DNA of 64,000 nucleotides. Source: Pseudoalteromonas fuliginea. GTDB lineage: Bacteria > Pseudomonadota > Gammaproteobacteria > Enterobacterales > Alteromonadaceae. Shown here in pieces: positions 28,349 through 37,715 of the stretch. The position numbers and the translations under genes are program-made. The stretch's first letter is position 1; each line of letters begins with the position of its first letter. Below the pieces are notes generated by a model. It was not told the DNA's origin and made no database searches. It worked only from the letters and a program-made list of their open reading frames with translations. The stretch spans positions 62,001 to 126,000 of the forward strand of contig NZ_JJNZ01000017.1 of the NCBI RefSeq assembly GCF_000690055.1, written 5' to 3'.

Positions 28349-28422
28349 TATATAGCACATATCAACATGATAGACCCAAATAGAAACAGTAGCGATATAG
28401 CTAGTTTGTCTGTTTTATCCAT
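28348..28422 (-). CDS. Putative 24-residue membrane peptide
   Basis: A short frame whose ATG overlaps the stop codon of the TraB/GumN gene by one base (TAATG on the minus strand) and whose TAA meets the shared terminator. The peptide is a charged hexamer MDKTDK followed by a hydrophobic stretch (about residues 7-24, with LLFLFGS) fit to span a membrane. The coupling and the composition argue for translation, but it could be chance. No family recognised. Confidence 0.45.
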   Translation of the reverse strand: MDKTDKLAISLLFLFGSIMLICAI

Positions 28423-29342
28423 TATTCAGCCCCTCTTACTGTTATATCTGCCGTGCTATCAATATCAACTAGAGAAACTTTATAGCCCTTGTTTTCAAGT
28501 AAGGTAAGTAAACTATCTTGTCCTGCAAGATGGGCAACTCCAACAAGTACAAACTCATTTTTGTCGTTGTTAAACATGGCTTCTACTTTTGGTAACCAAT
28601 CATTATTTCTATCTGTAATGATTTGTTTATAGCTATTCGGATCATTTTTCTGCATATCTTCAAGTGCCACTTTATTTAGGGTGTCTGTATCACCTTTGCG
28701 CCATGCAGCTAAAAGCCCTTTAAACATATCGCTATAGTTGTGAAGCTCGGCTAAGTTACGTTTAATGAAATCGTTTTCGTTGCCTTGACCCATTGCTTTA
28801 AAAAGCTCTAACTGAAATTCCATTGTTTCTAAGTAATTTTTTGTTTTGTTATCTTCAGTCGCTTTTTTAGTAAAGTAAGCATCAACCCCTTCACCCATTA
28901 TATTTTGTTTTTGAAGCTCCATCGACATTAAAACAATACTAACCATAGCAGGGCGATAACCATCTAACTTAGCTAGGTTAGCGCCAAACTCGCTAAGCTT
29001 ATTTTCAAGTGAAGCTTTAATCTGGGGTTCTAGCTTTTGACTTAACGTTTCGTTATTTTTATACGATAGCGCGCCTAACATTTGCATTTGTGCATTGGTG
29101 TCGGCTGGGTCAGGTAACGGTGCTTCTAAAATAATTGTATCTGCTTGTTCATAAGCATGGTTAAACTCAGCGGGCAGTGGCATTTCAGCTTTAGGTAGTA
29201 TGTGAACTGTACCGCCAATAAATAGTGAGTCATTGCCATTACTTACTTGCCATACAGAGCTTTGAGCCTGTGCTGTATTTGCTAAAAAGCTACAACTAAG
29301 TAATACGCTGGCAGATACTAATTTTTTTGTGAATTTTTTCAT
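28422..29342 (-). CDS. TraB/GumN family exported protein
   Basis: A 306-residue periplasmic or surface protein of the TraB/GumN family. The signal sequence ends near NTAQAQ. FIGGTVHILPKAEMPLP holds the family GT-x-H motif, and the end has VGVAHLAGQDSLLTLL, the second conserved histidine motif. The family is related to the TIKI/EreA fold and some members are thought to be metalloproteases; activity here is unproven. It is downstream of the 121-aa exported protein gene by 36 bases, probably one operon. Confidence 0.9.
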   Translation of the reverse strand: MKKFTKKLVSASVLLSCSFLANTAQAQSSVWQVSNGNDSLFIGGTVHILPKAEMPLPAEFNHAYEQADTIILEAPLPDPADTNAQMQMLGALSYKNNETLSQKLEPQIKASLENKLSEFGANLAKLDGYRPAMVSIVLMSMELQKQNIMGEGVDAYFTKKATEDNKTKNYLETMEFQLELFKAMGQGNENDFIKRNLAELHNYSDMFKGLLAAWRKGDTDTLNKVALEDMQKNDPNSYKQIITDRNNDWLPKVEAMFNNDKNEFVLVGVAHLAGQDSLLTLLENKGYKVSLVDIDSTADITVRGAE

Positions 29343-29378
29343 GATAATTCCTTAATATAACTTTTAATTTTATTGTTT

Positions 29379-29744
29379 TTAGTTCGATAACACATTACTG
29401 AAATATGCAGTGATTGACGATGTTACCTTTGAAAGGCTTTTATCAATTTGCGTGTTTATTTTGCTCATTGAAGAGTCAAGCTCAGCTGATATTTTTTCAT
29501 CCATTAAAGAAAGTAACGTTTGCGTATCAATATTACTTTTTAAAGACTCAGAAGCGTCTATTTTGTTTGCTTTTTGCAGCTTTTGATTAACAGGGTTAAT
29601 CGCCTCTATACTTTTACCAATCATGTATTGCTCAAAATTACTTTGATCGGTGTGTTGTTTAGCGTCAGCTGCAATAACTGAAGTTGTATTAAAAGCAGTT
29701 GCTAGTAGTAAAGCCGGTAGTACTTTTTTCATTGTGCTATTCAT
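29379..29744 (-). CDS. Hypothetical exported protein, 121 aa
   Basis: Unrecognised small protein with a clear cleavable signal (basic start, then VLPALLLATAFNTTSVIAA, cleavage after about residue 26). The mature part is polar, rich in Ser, Lys and Gln, predicted helical, and ends with a weakly hydrophobic stretch. I take the first ATG since AAGG precedes it at seven bases. First gene of the minus-strand unit with the TraB/GumN gene; divergent from the CadC-like regulator. Confidence 0.65.
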   Translation of the reverse strand: MNSTMKKVLPALLLATAFNTTSVIAADAKQHTDQSNFEQYMIGKSIEAINPVNQKLQKANKIDASESLKSNIDTQTLLSLMDEKISAELDSSMSKINTQIDKSLSKVTSSITAYFSNVLSN

Positions 29745-29926
29745 AATTAAACCTTTATATTTTTAATTGCAGCCAATTTAGAATCACAAATGATTTTTTA
29801 CTAAGCTGCTTGTTGATGACGGTTTAAAGAATATCGCTGAATTTATTGAGAGTCGCTTATCTAGTTGTGAGCAATTAATAGATAAGGTTTTGAAACTAAA
29901 TAATTGTTTAAATTTAGTATGTTAGA

Positions 29927-29959
29927 TTTAAACCTTATAATGCTAATATAAGGTTTAAA
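29927..29959. promoter_or_regulatory. Perfect palindrome in a divergent promoter region
   Basis: Exact 13-bp arms TTTAAACCTTATA (29927-29939) and TATAAGGTTTAAA (29947-29959), seven bases apart. A third partial half-site, GATAAGGTTTTGAAA, starts at 29881. It lies between the exported-protein operon and the CadC-like regulator gene, so it is a good candidate operator for that regulator. No T-run follows, so it is not a simple terminator. Confidence 0.6.
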
Positions 29960-30025
29960 ATGCTTTTTCTATAAAATAAAGTGTAGATGTGATACGGTTT
30001 ATAAAAATAAAAATACGTAAAGACT

Positions 30026-32170
30026 ATGAATTATCAAATCGGACCTTGGCAATTTATTAGTAATCGCTGTGTGATTACTTCAAACCATTTAGAAAGAGAG
30101 TTAGATCCACTTTTAGTAAAGTTATTACTCCACTTTATAGACAAGCCTCAACAAATCGTTTCCCGCCAAGAGCTTATTGAGAGTGTATGGCAACAGAGCT
30201 TTGTTGATGATAATGCGATTAACCGTGCAATCTCAGAGTTAAGAAAGCAGCTTGCCCACCCAATTGAAAAAGCGCCGCTTTTAAAAACGCATTACCGTAA
30301 AGGATATAGCCTAACAGTAATAGCTGAGCGTTTAACGCAAGCAAACGTCTCCAAAGAGTCTGCAAACATTTTGCCTGACTCACCGGGTATTTCTGCCAAA
30401 AATGAAGAGATAGCTACTGCAACTACTTCTCAACCAGTTCAAAAAAAGAATAGTAAAAAGTTTTTGATTTATTCTTTACTCGTCATTATTTGCCTGTGCT
30501 CTTTAGTATGGTTTGGGTTGTTTTTTATTAATGCACCTTCTAGCGAAAATATTAAACAGATCACGGTTAATAAGGTAGCAAGCACGTGGAATATAGGCAG
30601 TGAGGTTCACCCTGAGATGTCCTCAGATAAACAATATTTAGCTTATACAAATGTTGAACCTGAAAATGACATAATGCATGCATTTGTAAAGCGACTATCT
30701 GATCAAAGGGAAGTTGAAATTACCTATCCTGGCTTTCAAGTATCTATTTTATCGTGGCAGTTAAATCAGCACTCTGTGTTGTTACAAGCGACCAACTTAA
30801 AGCAGCAAAAGTGTGAAATGGTACTGGTTGATTTAAGCCAGTTTCCTGTTATAGGAGAGGCTACTTTAATTAAAAAGTGCGACCTTAGATACACAGGTTA
30901 TGCGCAAGTAGACGAAAGTGGTGAGCATATTTATTACACCGAATATAAAAATGAGCATGAGGGTTCAGGTTTATATAAATATGATTTAGAACTTAAAAAA
31001 GAATTCATAGTGATCCCACCACCAGGCGTCATGTATGGCGTAATCATGCCTCGTTTATCTCATTCTGGTAGTAAAATAGCATATGTACTTAGTCAAAAGG
31101 GTAAGCCTTTTTCTGTATTTAGCTACAACTTTGAGACTCATGAAACCAAGCGGTTATTTAAAGCAAAGAAAAGCATAATTAGCTTCGCGTTTGACTGGCT
31201 TGCAGACGATAAAGGCGTGATTGTTTTTGAAGACTCTGAGCTTTCAACCATTGTGTTTGATGAAAATAATATTATTAAACGCACACTAACGGTTACCCCA
31301 GCAATTTCACCTTATTATATTGCAGTTCACTCTGATAACAGCCTATTTTACTCGGAAAATATGACACAGGCATACTCGCTGATTAAAGCTACAGACCCTT
31401 TTGGTGATAATCCTGAGTATGAAGCACTTTATAAAAGTGATAAAGACGAGTACAACATTGCTGAAATAATTAATAAGGAAGGGACAGCACATGTTTTTGT
31501 ATCAGAGCGTTCTGGCAGCAGTCAATTGTGGCTCTCTCAAAATGGTCTTACAAAGCAACTTAGCTTTTTTAATTACGATGATGGCTCATCAACTTTTGTA
31601 TTGGGAGGACTAAGAGCCTCTCCTAATAAGCAACGCATGATATTCATGAAAAATAAAGGCTTTTCACTTTATGACGTAAACGCTCAAAAATTTTATCCAT
31701 TTGAAGAATTTAATAAGCATAAAATAGTAAGCTATATTTGGTCAAAAAATAACGACAGCATTATTTATGTTAAGCGACTTGGTTCAAAAAATATATTGGC
31801 AGAATTTAATTTAGTAACACGTGATACACGTGTAATTGAAGGTATAAAAGCTAATAAACTCATTTCAGATAGTAAAGGTAACGGGTACGTAACCAATGAT
31901 AATCAGTTAATTCGCCTTTCAGATAGGCAAAGCTGGGAATTACCTAAAAACGCCAAAAAGTCAGTTGCATATGGAGTTAGCAAAGACTATTTCTATTATT
32001 CAGATTCTATTTCTAGAGTCGCTAGACTAAATTTACACGATCAAACTATACAAGATATACACGTGGACTTTCGACCTATTGGTTTTGAAGTGAGTTCAGA
32101 TAACGAAATTTTATTCACGGGTGCTAAATACAAAGATATGCAAATTATACAAATTAGTTGGGATGAATAA
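30026..32170 (+). CDS. Membrane-anchored CadC/ToxR-like transcriptional regulator
   Basis: One-component regulator with an OmpR/PhoB-type winged helix at residues 1-100 (DDNAINRAISELRKQL is the recognition-helix region, KTHYRKGYSL the wing). A single membrane segment spans about 147-170. The periplasmic part has roughly 540 residues with TolB/PD40-like beta-propeller repeats (for example SPNKQRMIFMKN, SERSGSSQLWLS). It reads an external signal and acts on DNA while in the membrane. At 714 aa it is much longer than E. coli CadC (512). It is divergent from the exported-protein operon across a palindrome; regulating that operon is an inference. Confidence 0.9.
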   Translation: MNYQIGPWQFISNRCVITSNHLERELDPLLVKLLLHFIDKPQQIVSRQELIESVWQQSFVDDNAINRAISELRKQLAHPIEKAPLLKTHYRKGYSLTVIAERLTQANVSKESANILPDSPGISAKNEEIATATTSQPVQKKNSKKFLIYSLLVIICLCSLVWFGLFFINAPSSENIKQITVNKVASTWNIGSEVHPEMSSDKQYLAYTNVEPENDIMHAFVKRLSDQREVEITYPGFQVSILSWQLNQHSVLLQATNLKQQKCEMVLVDLSQFPVIGEATLIKKCDLRYTGYAQVDESGEHIYYTEYKNEHEGSGLYKYDLELKKEFIVIPPPGVMYGVIMPRLSHSGSKIAYVLSQKGKPFSVFSYNFETHETKRLFKAKKSIISFAFDWLADDKGVIVFEDSELSTIVFDENNIIKRTLTVTPAISPYYIAVHSDNSLFYSENMTQAYSLIKATDPFGDNPEYEALYKSDKDEYNIAEIINKEGTAHVFVSERSGSSQLWLSQNGLTKQLSFFNYDDGSSTFVLGGLRASPNKQRMIFMKNKGFSLYDVNAQKFYPFEEFNKHKIVSYIWSKNNDSIIYVKRLGSKNILAEFNLVTRDTRVIEGIKANKLISDSKGNGYVTNDNQLIRLSDRQSWELPKNAKKSVAYGVSKDYFYYSDSISRVARLNLHDQTIQDIHVDFRPIGFEVSSDNEILFTGAKYKDMQIIQISWDE

Positions 32171-32211
32171 AAAGTTTATCAAGGACTAACAGTCGGGAGC
32201 TAAATATAAAA

Positions 32212-32245
32212 AACACCAAGTAGTTAAACTACTTGGTGTTTTTTA
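32212..32245. terminator. Bidirectional terminator between regulator gene and uvrA
   Basis: Stem ACACCAAGTAGTT / AACTACTTGGTGT with a one-base centre, flanked by an A-run and a T-run. It lies seven bases before the end of uvrA. Confidence 0.9.
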
Positions 32246-32251
32246 TTGGTA

Positions 32252-35071
32252 TTAAAGCAATGGCTTTAAGTAATGCCCAGTATGTGAACGCTCACATTCG
32301 GCTACTTCTTCAGGCGTGCCTGCAATGAGTATTTCACCGCCGCCAGCTCCGCCTTCAGGTCCTAAATCTATCACCCAATCTGCTGTTTTAATAACATCGA
32401 GGTTGTGCTCAATAACAACAATTGTATTTCCGTGGTCGCGCAGACGATGAAGTACAACAAGCAGCTGCTCAATATCAGCAAAGTGTAAGCCTGTTGTTGG
32501 CTCATCTAATATGTAGAGTGTTTTACCTGTATCACGCTTTGATAGCTCGCGTGCTAGTTTTACACGTTGCGCCTCACCACCTGAAAGAGTGGTAGCGGCT
32601 TGACCTAAGCGGACATACGATAAACCAACGTCCATTAGGGTTTTAAGCTTACGGGCAATAGCCGGTATTTTATCAAAGTAATCATGAGCGTCTTCAACAG
32701 TCATCTCAAGTACTTGGTGTATGTTTTTACCTTTGTATTGTACTTCGAGCGTTTCACGGTTATAGCGTTTGCTCTTACACACATCACACGGTACATACAC
32801 ATCAGGTAAAAAGTGCATTTCAACTTTAATTAAGCCATCACCTTGGCACGCTTCACAGCGTCCGCCTTTAACGTTAAAGCTAAAGCGACCTACTTTGTAG
32901 CCACGTGAACGCGCTTCTTGTGTGCCTGCAAATAACTCACGAATGCCGGTAAATATACCTGTGTAGGTTGCCGGATTTGAACGCGGAGTACGACCAATCG
33001 GACTTTGATCAATATCAATCACTTTATCAAAATGATCTAAACCGCTAATTGATTTATACGGTGCCGCTTCGGCAGTGGTTGCGCCATTTAGCTCTGTATG
33101 AGCAAGTTTAAATAAAGTGTCGTTTATTAGCGTTGATTTCCCCGAGCCCGATACACCTGTCACACAGGTCATTAAACCAAATGGGATTTTTAAATCCACA
33201 TTTTTAAGGTTATTACCCGTTGCGCCAAATAGTTCTAGCCATTTGTCGTTCGTTGGGTGACGTTCTTTTGGTATTTCTATTTTACGTACGCCTGATAAAA
33301 ATTGGCCCGTAACAGACTCTTTGCTTGCTAAAATATCATCGCGTGTACCTTGTGCAATAATATGCCCACCATGAACACCCGCACCTGGACCAATATCAAT
33401 AATATGATCAGCGGCTCGAATAGCATCTTCATCGTGCTCTACCACAATAACGGTGTTACCTAAGTCGCGTAAATGGACCAGTGTTTGTAGTAAGCGGTCG
33501 TTATCGCGTTGATGTAGCCCAATTGATGGCTCATCTAGTACGTACATTACACCTACAAGACCGGCACCAATTTGACTGGCTAAGCGGATACGTTGAGCCT
33601 CACCACCTGATAATGTATCGGCGCTGCGCTCAAGTGATAAGTAATTTAGGCCAACGTTAATTAAAAACGATAAACGGTCGCGAATTTCTTTTAATATTTT
33701 TTCAGCTATTTGGCCTTTTTGTCCGGTTAACTCTAAACTTTCAAAAAATTCCATGGCTTCACCAATACTCATGCATGTGATTGCAGGTAAGTTGGTTTGT
33801 CCAATAAATACATTTCGAGACTCTTCGCGTAAGCGCGAGCCATGACAGCTAGGACACGCTTGGCTTGTTTGGTATTTAGCAAGTTCTTCGCGTACAGAGT
33901 TTGACTCGGTCTCGCGGTAGCGGCGATTCATGTTATTTAAAACGCCTTCAAACTCATGGTTACGCGTAATTAAATCGCCACGGTCGTTACGGTAATTAAA
34001 CGCAATTTTAGTGCTACCAGAGCCGTCTAAAATAATTTTTTTCGAGTCGCTGTCTAAATCTTGATAAGGCACGTCTAAATCAAAATTGTAATGATCCGCA
34101 ACCGCTTGCAGCATTTGATAGTAATAAAAGCTGCGTTTATCCCATCCTTTAATTGCACCGCCAGCAAGGCTTAATTCCGGGTTATGCACTACGCGATTAG
34201 GATCAAAATATTGACGTATACCTAAACCATCACAGGTTTGACACGCACCAGCTGGGTTATTAAACGAAAACAAACGCGGCTCAAGTTCAGTCATTGCATA
34301 GCCACAAGTAGGGCAGGCAAAATTTGCTGAAAATAGAATCTCTTCAGCGCTGCTATCATCCATGTATGCTACATGTGCAACGCCATTAGACATTTCAAGT
34401 GCAGTTTCGAACGATTCTGCTAAGCGTTGTTGTAAGCCATCTTTTACTTTAAATCTGTCTACAACAACTTCTATTGTATGTTTTTTATGAAGCTCAAGCG
34501 TTGGAGGATCAGACAAGTCACATACTTCACCGTCTATACGGGCGCGAATATAACCTTGGCTAGATAGCTGTTCTAATAACTTAACATGCTCACCTTTACG
34601 CTCTTTTACTATTGGCGCAAGCAGCATTAATTTACTGCCCTCAGGTAGAGCCAAAACAGTATCTACCATTTGGCTCACTGTTTGCGCAGCAAGTGGTAAA
34701 TCATGTGTAGGACATCGTGGTTCGCCAACGCGGGCAAACATGAGTCGTAAGTAATCGTAAATTTCGGTAATAGTACCTACGGTTGAACGCGGGTTATGAG
34801 ACGTTGACTTTTGCTCAATAGAAATGGCAGGAGAGAGGCCTTCAATGTGATCTACATCAGGCTTTTCCATAAGCGATAAAAATTGTCTTGCATACGCAGA
34901 GAGTGATTCAACATACCGGCGCTGCCCTTCTGCATAAAGTGTATCAAATGCAAGTGATGACTTCCCCGAACCAGATAGGCCAGTAATAACTATTAATTTA
35001 TCACGTGGGATGGTTAGGCTGATGTCTTTTAAATTGTGCGTGCGGGCGCCTCGGACTTCAATGTTTTCCAT
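32252..35071 (-). CDS. uvrA: UvrABC excinuclease subunit A
   Basis: DNA-damage recognition ATPase of nucleotide excision repair. Two ABC modules carry Walker A motifs ([12 protein letters not shown] near 30-41 and [10 protein letters not shown] in the second half), the two ABC signatures LSGGEAQR, and zinc-finger cysteines ([30 protein letters not shown]). The 939-aa length equals E. coli. It is divergent from yajR-ssb; in many relatives uvrA and ssb are direct divergent neighbours. I see no LexA-type CTG-N10-CAG operator in the 162-base promoter region. Confidence 0.98.
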   Translation of the reverse strand: MENIEVRGARTHNLKDISLTIPRDKLIVITGLSGSGKSSLAFDTLYAEGQRRYVESLSAYARQFLSLMEKPDVDHIEGLSPAISIEQKSTSHNPRSTVGTITEIYDYLRLMFARVGEPRCPTHDLPLAAQTVSQMVDTVLALPEGSKLMLLAPIVKERKGEHVKLLEQLSSQGYIRARIDGEVCDLSDPPTLELHKKHTIEVVVDRFKVKDGLQQRLAESFETALEMSNGVAHVAYMDDSSAEEILFSANFACPTCGYAMTELEPRLFSFNNPAGACQTCDGLGIRQYFDPNRVVHNPELSLAGGAIKGWDKRSFYYYQMLQAVADHYNFDLDVPYQDLDSDSKKIILDGSGSTKIAFNYRNDRGDLITRNHEFEGVLNNMNRRYRETESNSVREELAKYQTSQACPSCHGSRLREESRNVFIGQTNLPAITCMSIGEAMEFFESLELTGQKGQIAEKILKEIRDRLSFLINVGLNYLSLERSADTLSGGEAQRIRLASQIGAGLVGVMYVLDEPSIGLHQRDNDRLLQTLVHLRDLGNTVIVVEHDEDAIRAADHIIDIGPGAGVHGGHIIAQGTRDDILASKESVTGQFLSGVRKIEIPKERHPTNDKWLELFGATGNNLKNVDLKIPFGLMTCVTGVSGSGKSTLINDTLFKLAHTELNGATTAEAAPYKSISGLDHFDKVIDIDQSPIGRTPRSNPATYTGIFTGIRELFAGTQEARSRGYKVGRFSFNVKGGRCEACQGDGLIKVEMHFLPDVYVPCDVCKSKRYNRETLEVQYKGKNIHQVLEMTVEDAHDYFDKIPAIARKLKTLMDVGLSYVRLGQAATTLSGGEAQRVKLARELSKRDTGKTLYILDEPTTGLHFADIEQLLVVLHRLRDHGNTIVVIEHNLDVIKTADWVIDLGPEGGAGGGEILIAGTPEEVAECERSHTGHYLKPLL

Positions 35072-35233
35072 GCTATCTCGTTTATTACCAAAATTATTTA
35101 CTCAGTATCGCATAATACGAAGCAATATTAATCCTTGATCAATGAAAAATCCTTACTTATAGGCGATTAATTATTGCCAAGCTTATGGTAGAATCCCAAC
35201 CTCAATTTTTCATAGAGTAAGATCACGCAGATA

Positions 35234-36601
35234 ATGACCGCATCTTCACTTAATTCACGAGAAAAACGCGCCGCTGTATCACTGGCGAGTGTGTTTGCAT
35301 TTAGAATGCTCGGCTTGTTTATGCTGATGCCTGTATTGGCTATTTATGGACAATCGCTTGAAGGTTTTTCGCCTATTTGGATTGGTTTTGCCATTGGTGC
35401 GTATGGTTTAACGCAAGCTGTATTACAAATACCTATGGGTCGATTATCCGATAAGATTGGTCGTAAAAAGGTTATTGTTGGTGGCTTAGTTGTATTTGCT
35501 ATTGGCTCTGTAGTTGCGGCATTAGCGGACTCTATCCAAATGGTTACCGTAGGCCGCGCTCTACAAGGTATGGGCGCAATAGCCAGTGCGCTACTCGCGT
35601 TTGCTTCAGATTTAAGCCGCGATGAGCAACGACCAAAAGTAATGGCCGTTATTGGTATGAGCATAGGAATGAGCTTTGCCTTTGCTATGTTACTTGGACC
35701 AATTGTTGCAGCTTCGTGGGGTATTGCGGGTGTATTTTGGTTGACTGCTATTTTAGCTGTCTTTGGTATATTTATAGTGACCATGCTAGTGCCAAAGGCG
35801 GTAAATAAAGCACCCAAGGGCGATACATTAGCAAGCTTTAGCGACATTAAAAAATTAATTAAACACCCTCAGTTAGCACGATTAAATGCAGGTGTATTGT
35901 TATTGCATTTAACGCTAACCACAATTTTTGTGGTACTGCCGAGTCAATTAATTAAAGATGGTTTGGTTGCCGACCAGCATTGGTATTTATATATCCCAGT
36001 GTTGTTTTTAGCCTTTTTATTAATGGTACCAATAATGATTGTGGCCATTAAAAAAGAGAAAGAAAAACAAGCGTTCATTGGCTCAGTAGCCTTGTTAACT
36101 ATTAGTATGTTAGCAATGTCGGTATGGGTTAATAGTGTAGTAGGCATTGCTGTGTGTATGCTGCTTTATTTTGTGGCGTTTAACTTTTTAGAAGCCACTA
36201 TGCCTGCGCTTGTATCGCGAATAGCACCTGCAAGCCAAAAAGGTTCAGCAATGGGTGGCTACTCATCTAGTCAGTTTTTAGGCGCCTTTTTGGGCGGTAT
36301 GTTAGGTGGCTATGTAGCACAAACTACAACGACGCAAGCTGTGTTTGCGGCAGCGGCACTTGTTGGGTTAATATGGCTTATTATTGCGTGGAAAATGCAA
36401 GTCCCACCCAAAAGTAAAGTTATTAGTTTAATGACCAAATTAGATTCTGAAGAGCATGCTCAAACACTTGCTTCTCAGTTAGTTGCTTTACCAGGCGTAA
36501 TAGAAGCAACTGTGGTTCGCGATGAAAGTCGCAGCTATTTAAAGATTAATGATAAAGAATTTGACCTAGACCAAGCGCGTAAAGTAGCTGGTTTAATCTA
36601 A
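35234..36601 (+). CDS. yajR: YajR-type MFS transporter
   Basis: Inner-membrane major facilitator with 12 predicted segments and motif [12 protein letters not shown] after helix 2. After the last helix comes a cytoplasmic domain of about 65 residues (from roughly 390; [16 protein letters not shown]) corresponding to the ferredoxin-like YAM domain that defines E. coli YajR. Length 455 against 454 in E. coli. The substrate is unknown; drug efflux is only suggested for the family. It is 20 bases upstream of ssb, so ssb is likely read from the same promoter. Confidence 0.9.
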   Translation: MTASSLNSREKRAAVSLASVFAFRMLGLFMLMPVLAIYGQSLEGFSPIWIGFAIGAYGLTQAVLQIPMGRLSDKIGRKKVIVGGLVVFAIGSVVAALADSIQMVTVGRALQGMGAIASALLAFASDLSRDEQRPKVMAVIGMSIGMSFAFAMLLGPIVAASWGIAGVFWLTAILAVFGIFIVTMLVPKAVNKAPKGDTLASFSDIKKLIKHPQLARLNAGVLLLHLTLTTIFVVLPSQLIKDGLVADQHWYLYIPVLFLAFLLMVPIMIVAIKKEKEKQAFIGSVALLTISMLAMSVWVNSVVGIAVCMLLYFVAFNFLEATMPALVSRIAPASQKGSAMGGYSSSQFLGAFLGGMLGGYVAQTTTTQAVFAAAALVGLIWLIIAWKMQVPPKSKVISLMTKLDSEEHAQTLASQLVALPGVIEATVVRDESRSYLKINDKEFDLDQARKVAGLI

Positions 36602-36621
36602 CATTTATAGGAGATGGTTTC

Positions 36622-37347
36622 ATGGCACGCGGTGTGAACAAAGTAATTTTGGTTGGTAATTTAGGGCAAGATCCTGAAGTTCGTTATATGCCTAACGGCA
36701 ACGGTGTAGCAAATATTACCTTAGCAACTTCAGATAGCTATAAAGATAAAAACACTGGCCAAATGGTTGATAAAACTGAGTGGCACCGTGTTGTATTTTT
36801 TGGCAAGTTAGCTGAAATTGTTGGTGAATATTGTCGTAAAGGTTCACAAATTTATGTTGAAGGTAAGCTTCAAACACGTAAGTGGACCGATCAACAAGGC
36901 CAAGAAAAATACACTACAGAAATAGTTGTAGATGGCTTTACTGGTCAAATGCAAATGTTGGGCGCACGTGGTGGCGATCAACAAAGTGGTGGTTACCAAG
37001 GTAATCAGCCGCAAGGTGGGCAACAAGGTGGTGGTTACCAAGGTAATCAAGCGCAAAGTGCTCAACAAAGTGGTGGTTACGGTCAAAATAATCAAGGCCA
37101 AAATAACCAGCAACAAGGTGGTTATGCTCCACAACAGCAAGCAGCACCTGCAGCGCAACCTCAGTCAGCGCCAGCACCACAACAAAATAACCAATACCAA
37201 CAACCGCAAGGCGGCTTTGCACCACAACAAAATAGTGCACCGCAGCAACAAGGTGGTTTCGCTCCTAAACCACAAAGTGCTCCGCAAGGTGGCGCATCAA
37301 ACCCAATGGAACCAACCATTGATTTTGATGACGATATTCCGTTCTAG
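36622..37347 (+). CDS. ssb: Single-stranded DNA-binding protein
   Basis: Tetrameric ssDNA-binding protein for replication, repair and recombination. OB fold at residues 1-110 ([36 protein letters not shown]). A Gln/Gly-rich disordered linker of about 115 residues contains several GGYQGNQ-like repeats. The acidic tip DFDDDIPF recruits partner proteins. With 241 aa it is longer than E. coli SSB (178), all in the linker. GGAGA precedes the start. It follows yajR closely and ends at a terminator. Confidence 0.98.
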   Translation: MARGVNKVILVGNLGQDPEVRYMPNGNGVANITLATSDSYKDKNTGQMVDKTEWHRVVFFGKLAEIVGEYCRKGSQIYVEGKLQTRKWTDQQGQEKYTTEIVVDGFTGQMQMLGARGGDQQSGGYQGNQPQGGQQGGGYQGNQAQSAQQSGGYGQNNQGQNNQQQGGYAPQQQAAPAAQPQSAPAPQQNNQYQQPQGGFAPQQNSAPQQQGGFAPKPQSAPQGGASNPMEPTIDFDDDIPF

Positions 37348-37403
37348 CTTACGTATAATTTAAAAGTGTAAATATAAATCGCTTTTAATTAAAGTGTTAA
37401 ACC

Positions 37404-37433
37404 AAACCCAGTGTAAAAACTGGGTTTTTTGTT
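37404..37433 (+). terminator. Terminator of ssb
   Basis: Stem AAACCCAG / CTGGGTTT (37404-37411 with 37420-37427), then a T-rich tail. The remaining DNA up to the next gene at 37716 is AT-rich and holds nothing I recognise. Confidence 0.88.
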
Positions 37434-37715
37434 TTTAAAAAGATGTAAAAATGACATGGTGTATCTATAAAACACTATGTCACTATTATCTAAACAATTA
37501 GCCACGTAACTGAAGCTAATGTTTATATCAATATTATTAAAATATGACTCATTCTTGCGAGCTAAATAACTTATCTACTTTGTTTCTTCTCTGTTGTAGA
37601 AGTATTTGCCAATCGTATCAGTTGCTCATTTTATTTTATGTAATTTGTATTAGTTGATATATAAATGATTGCAATCTATCCTCTACAGACTTTTTTAAAT
37701 GAAGCTATGGGAAAT

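Noticed and set aside
36844-37363. Overlapping frames on both strands of the ssb linker
   Set aside because: They come from the low-complexity Gln/Gly codons of the SSB linker read in other frames.
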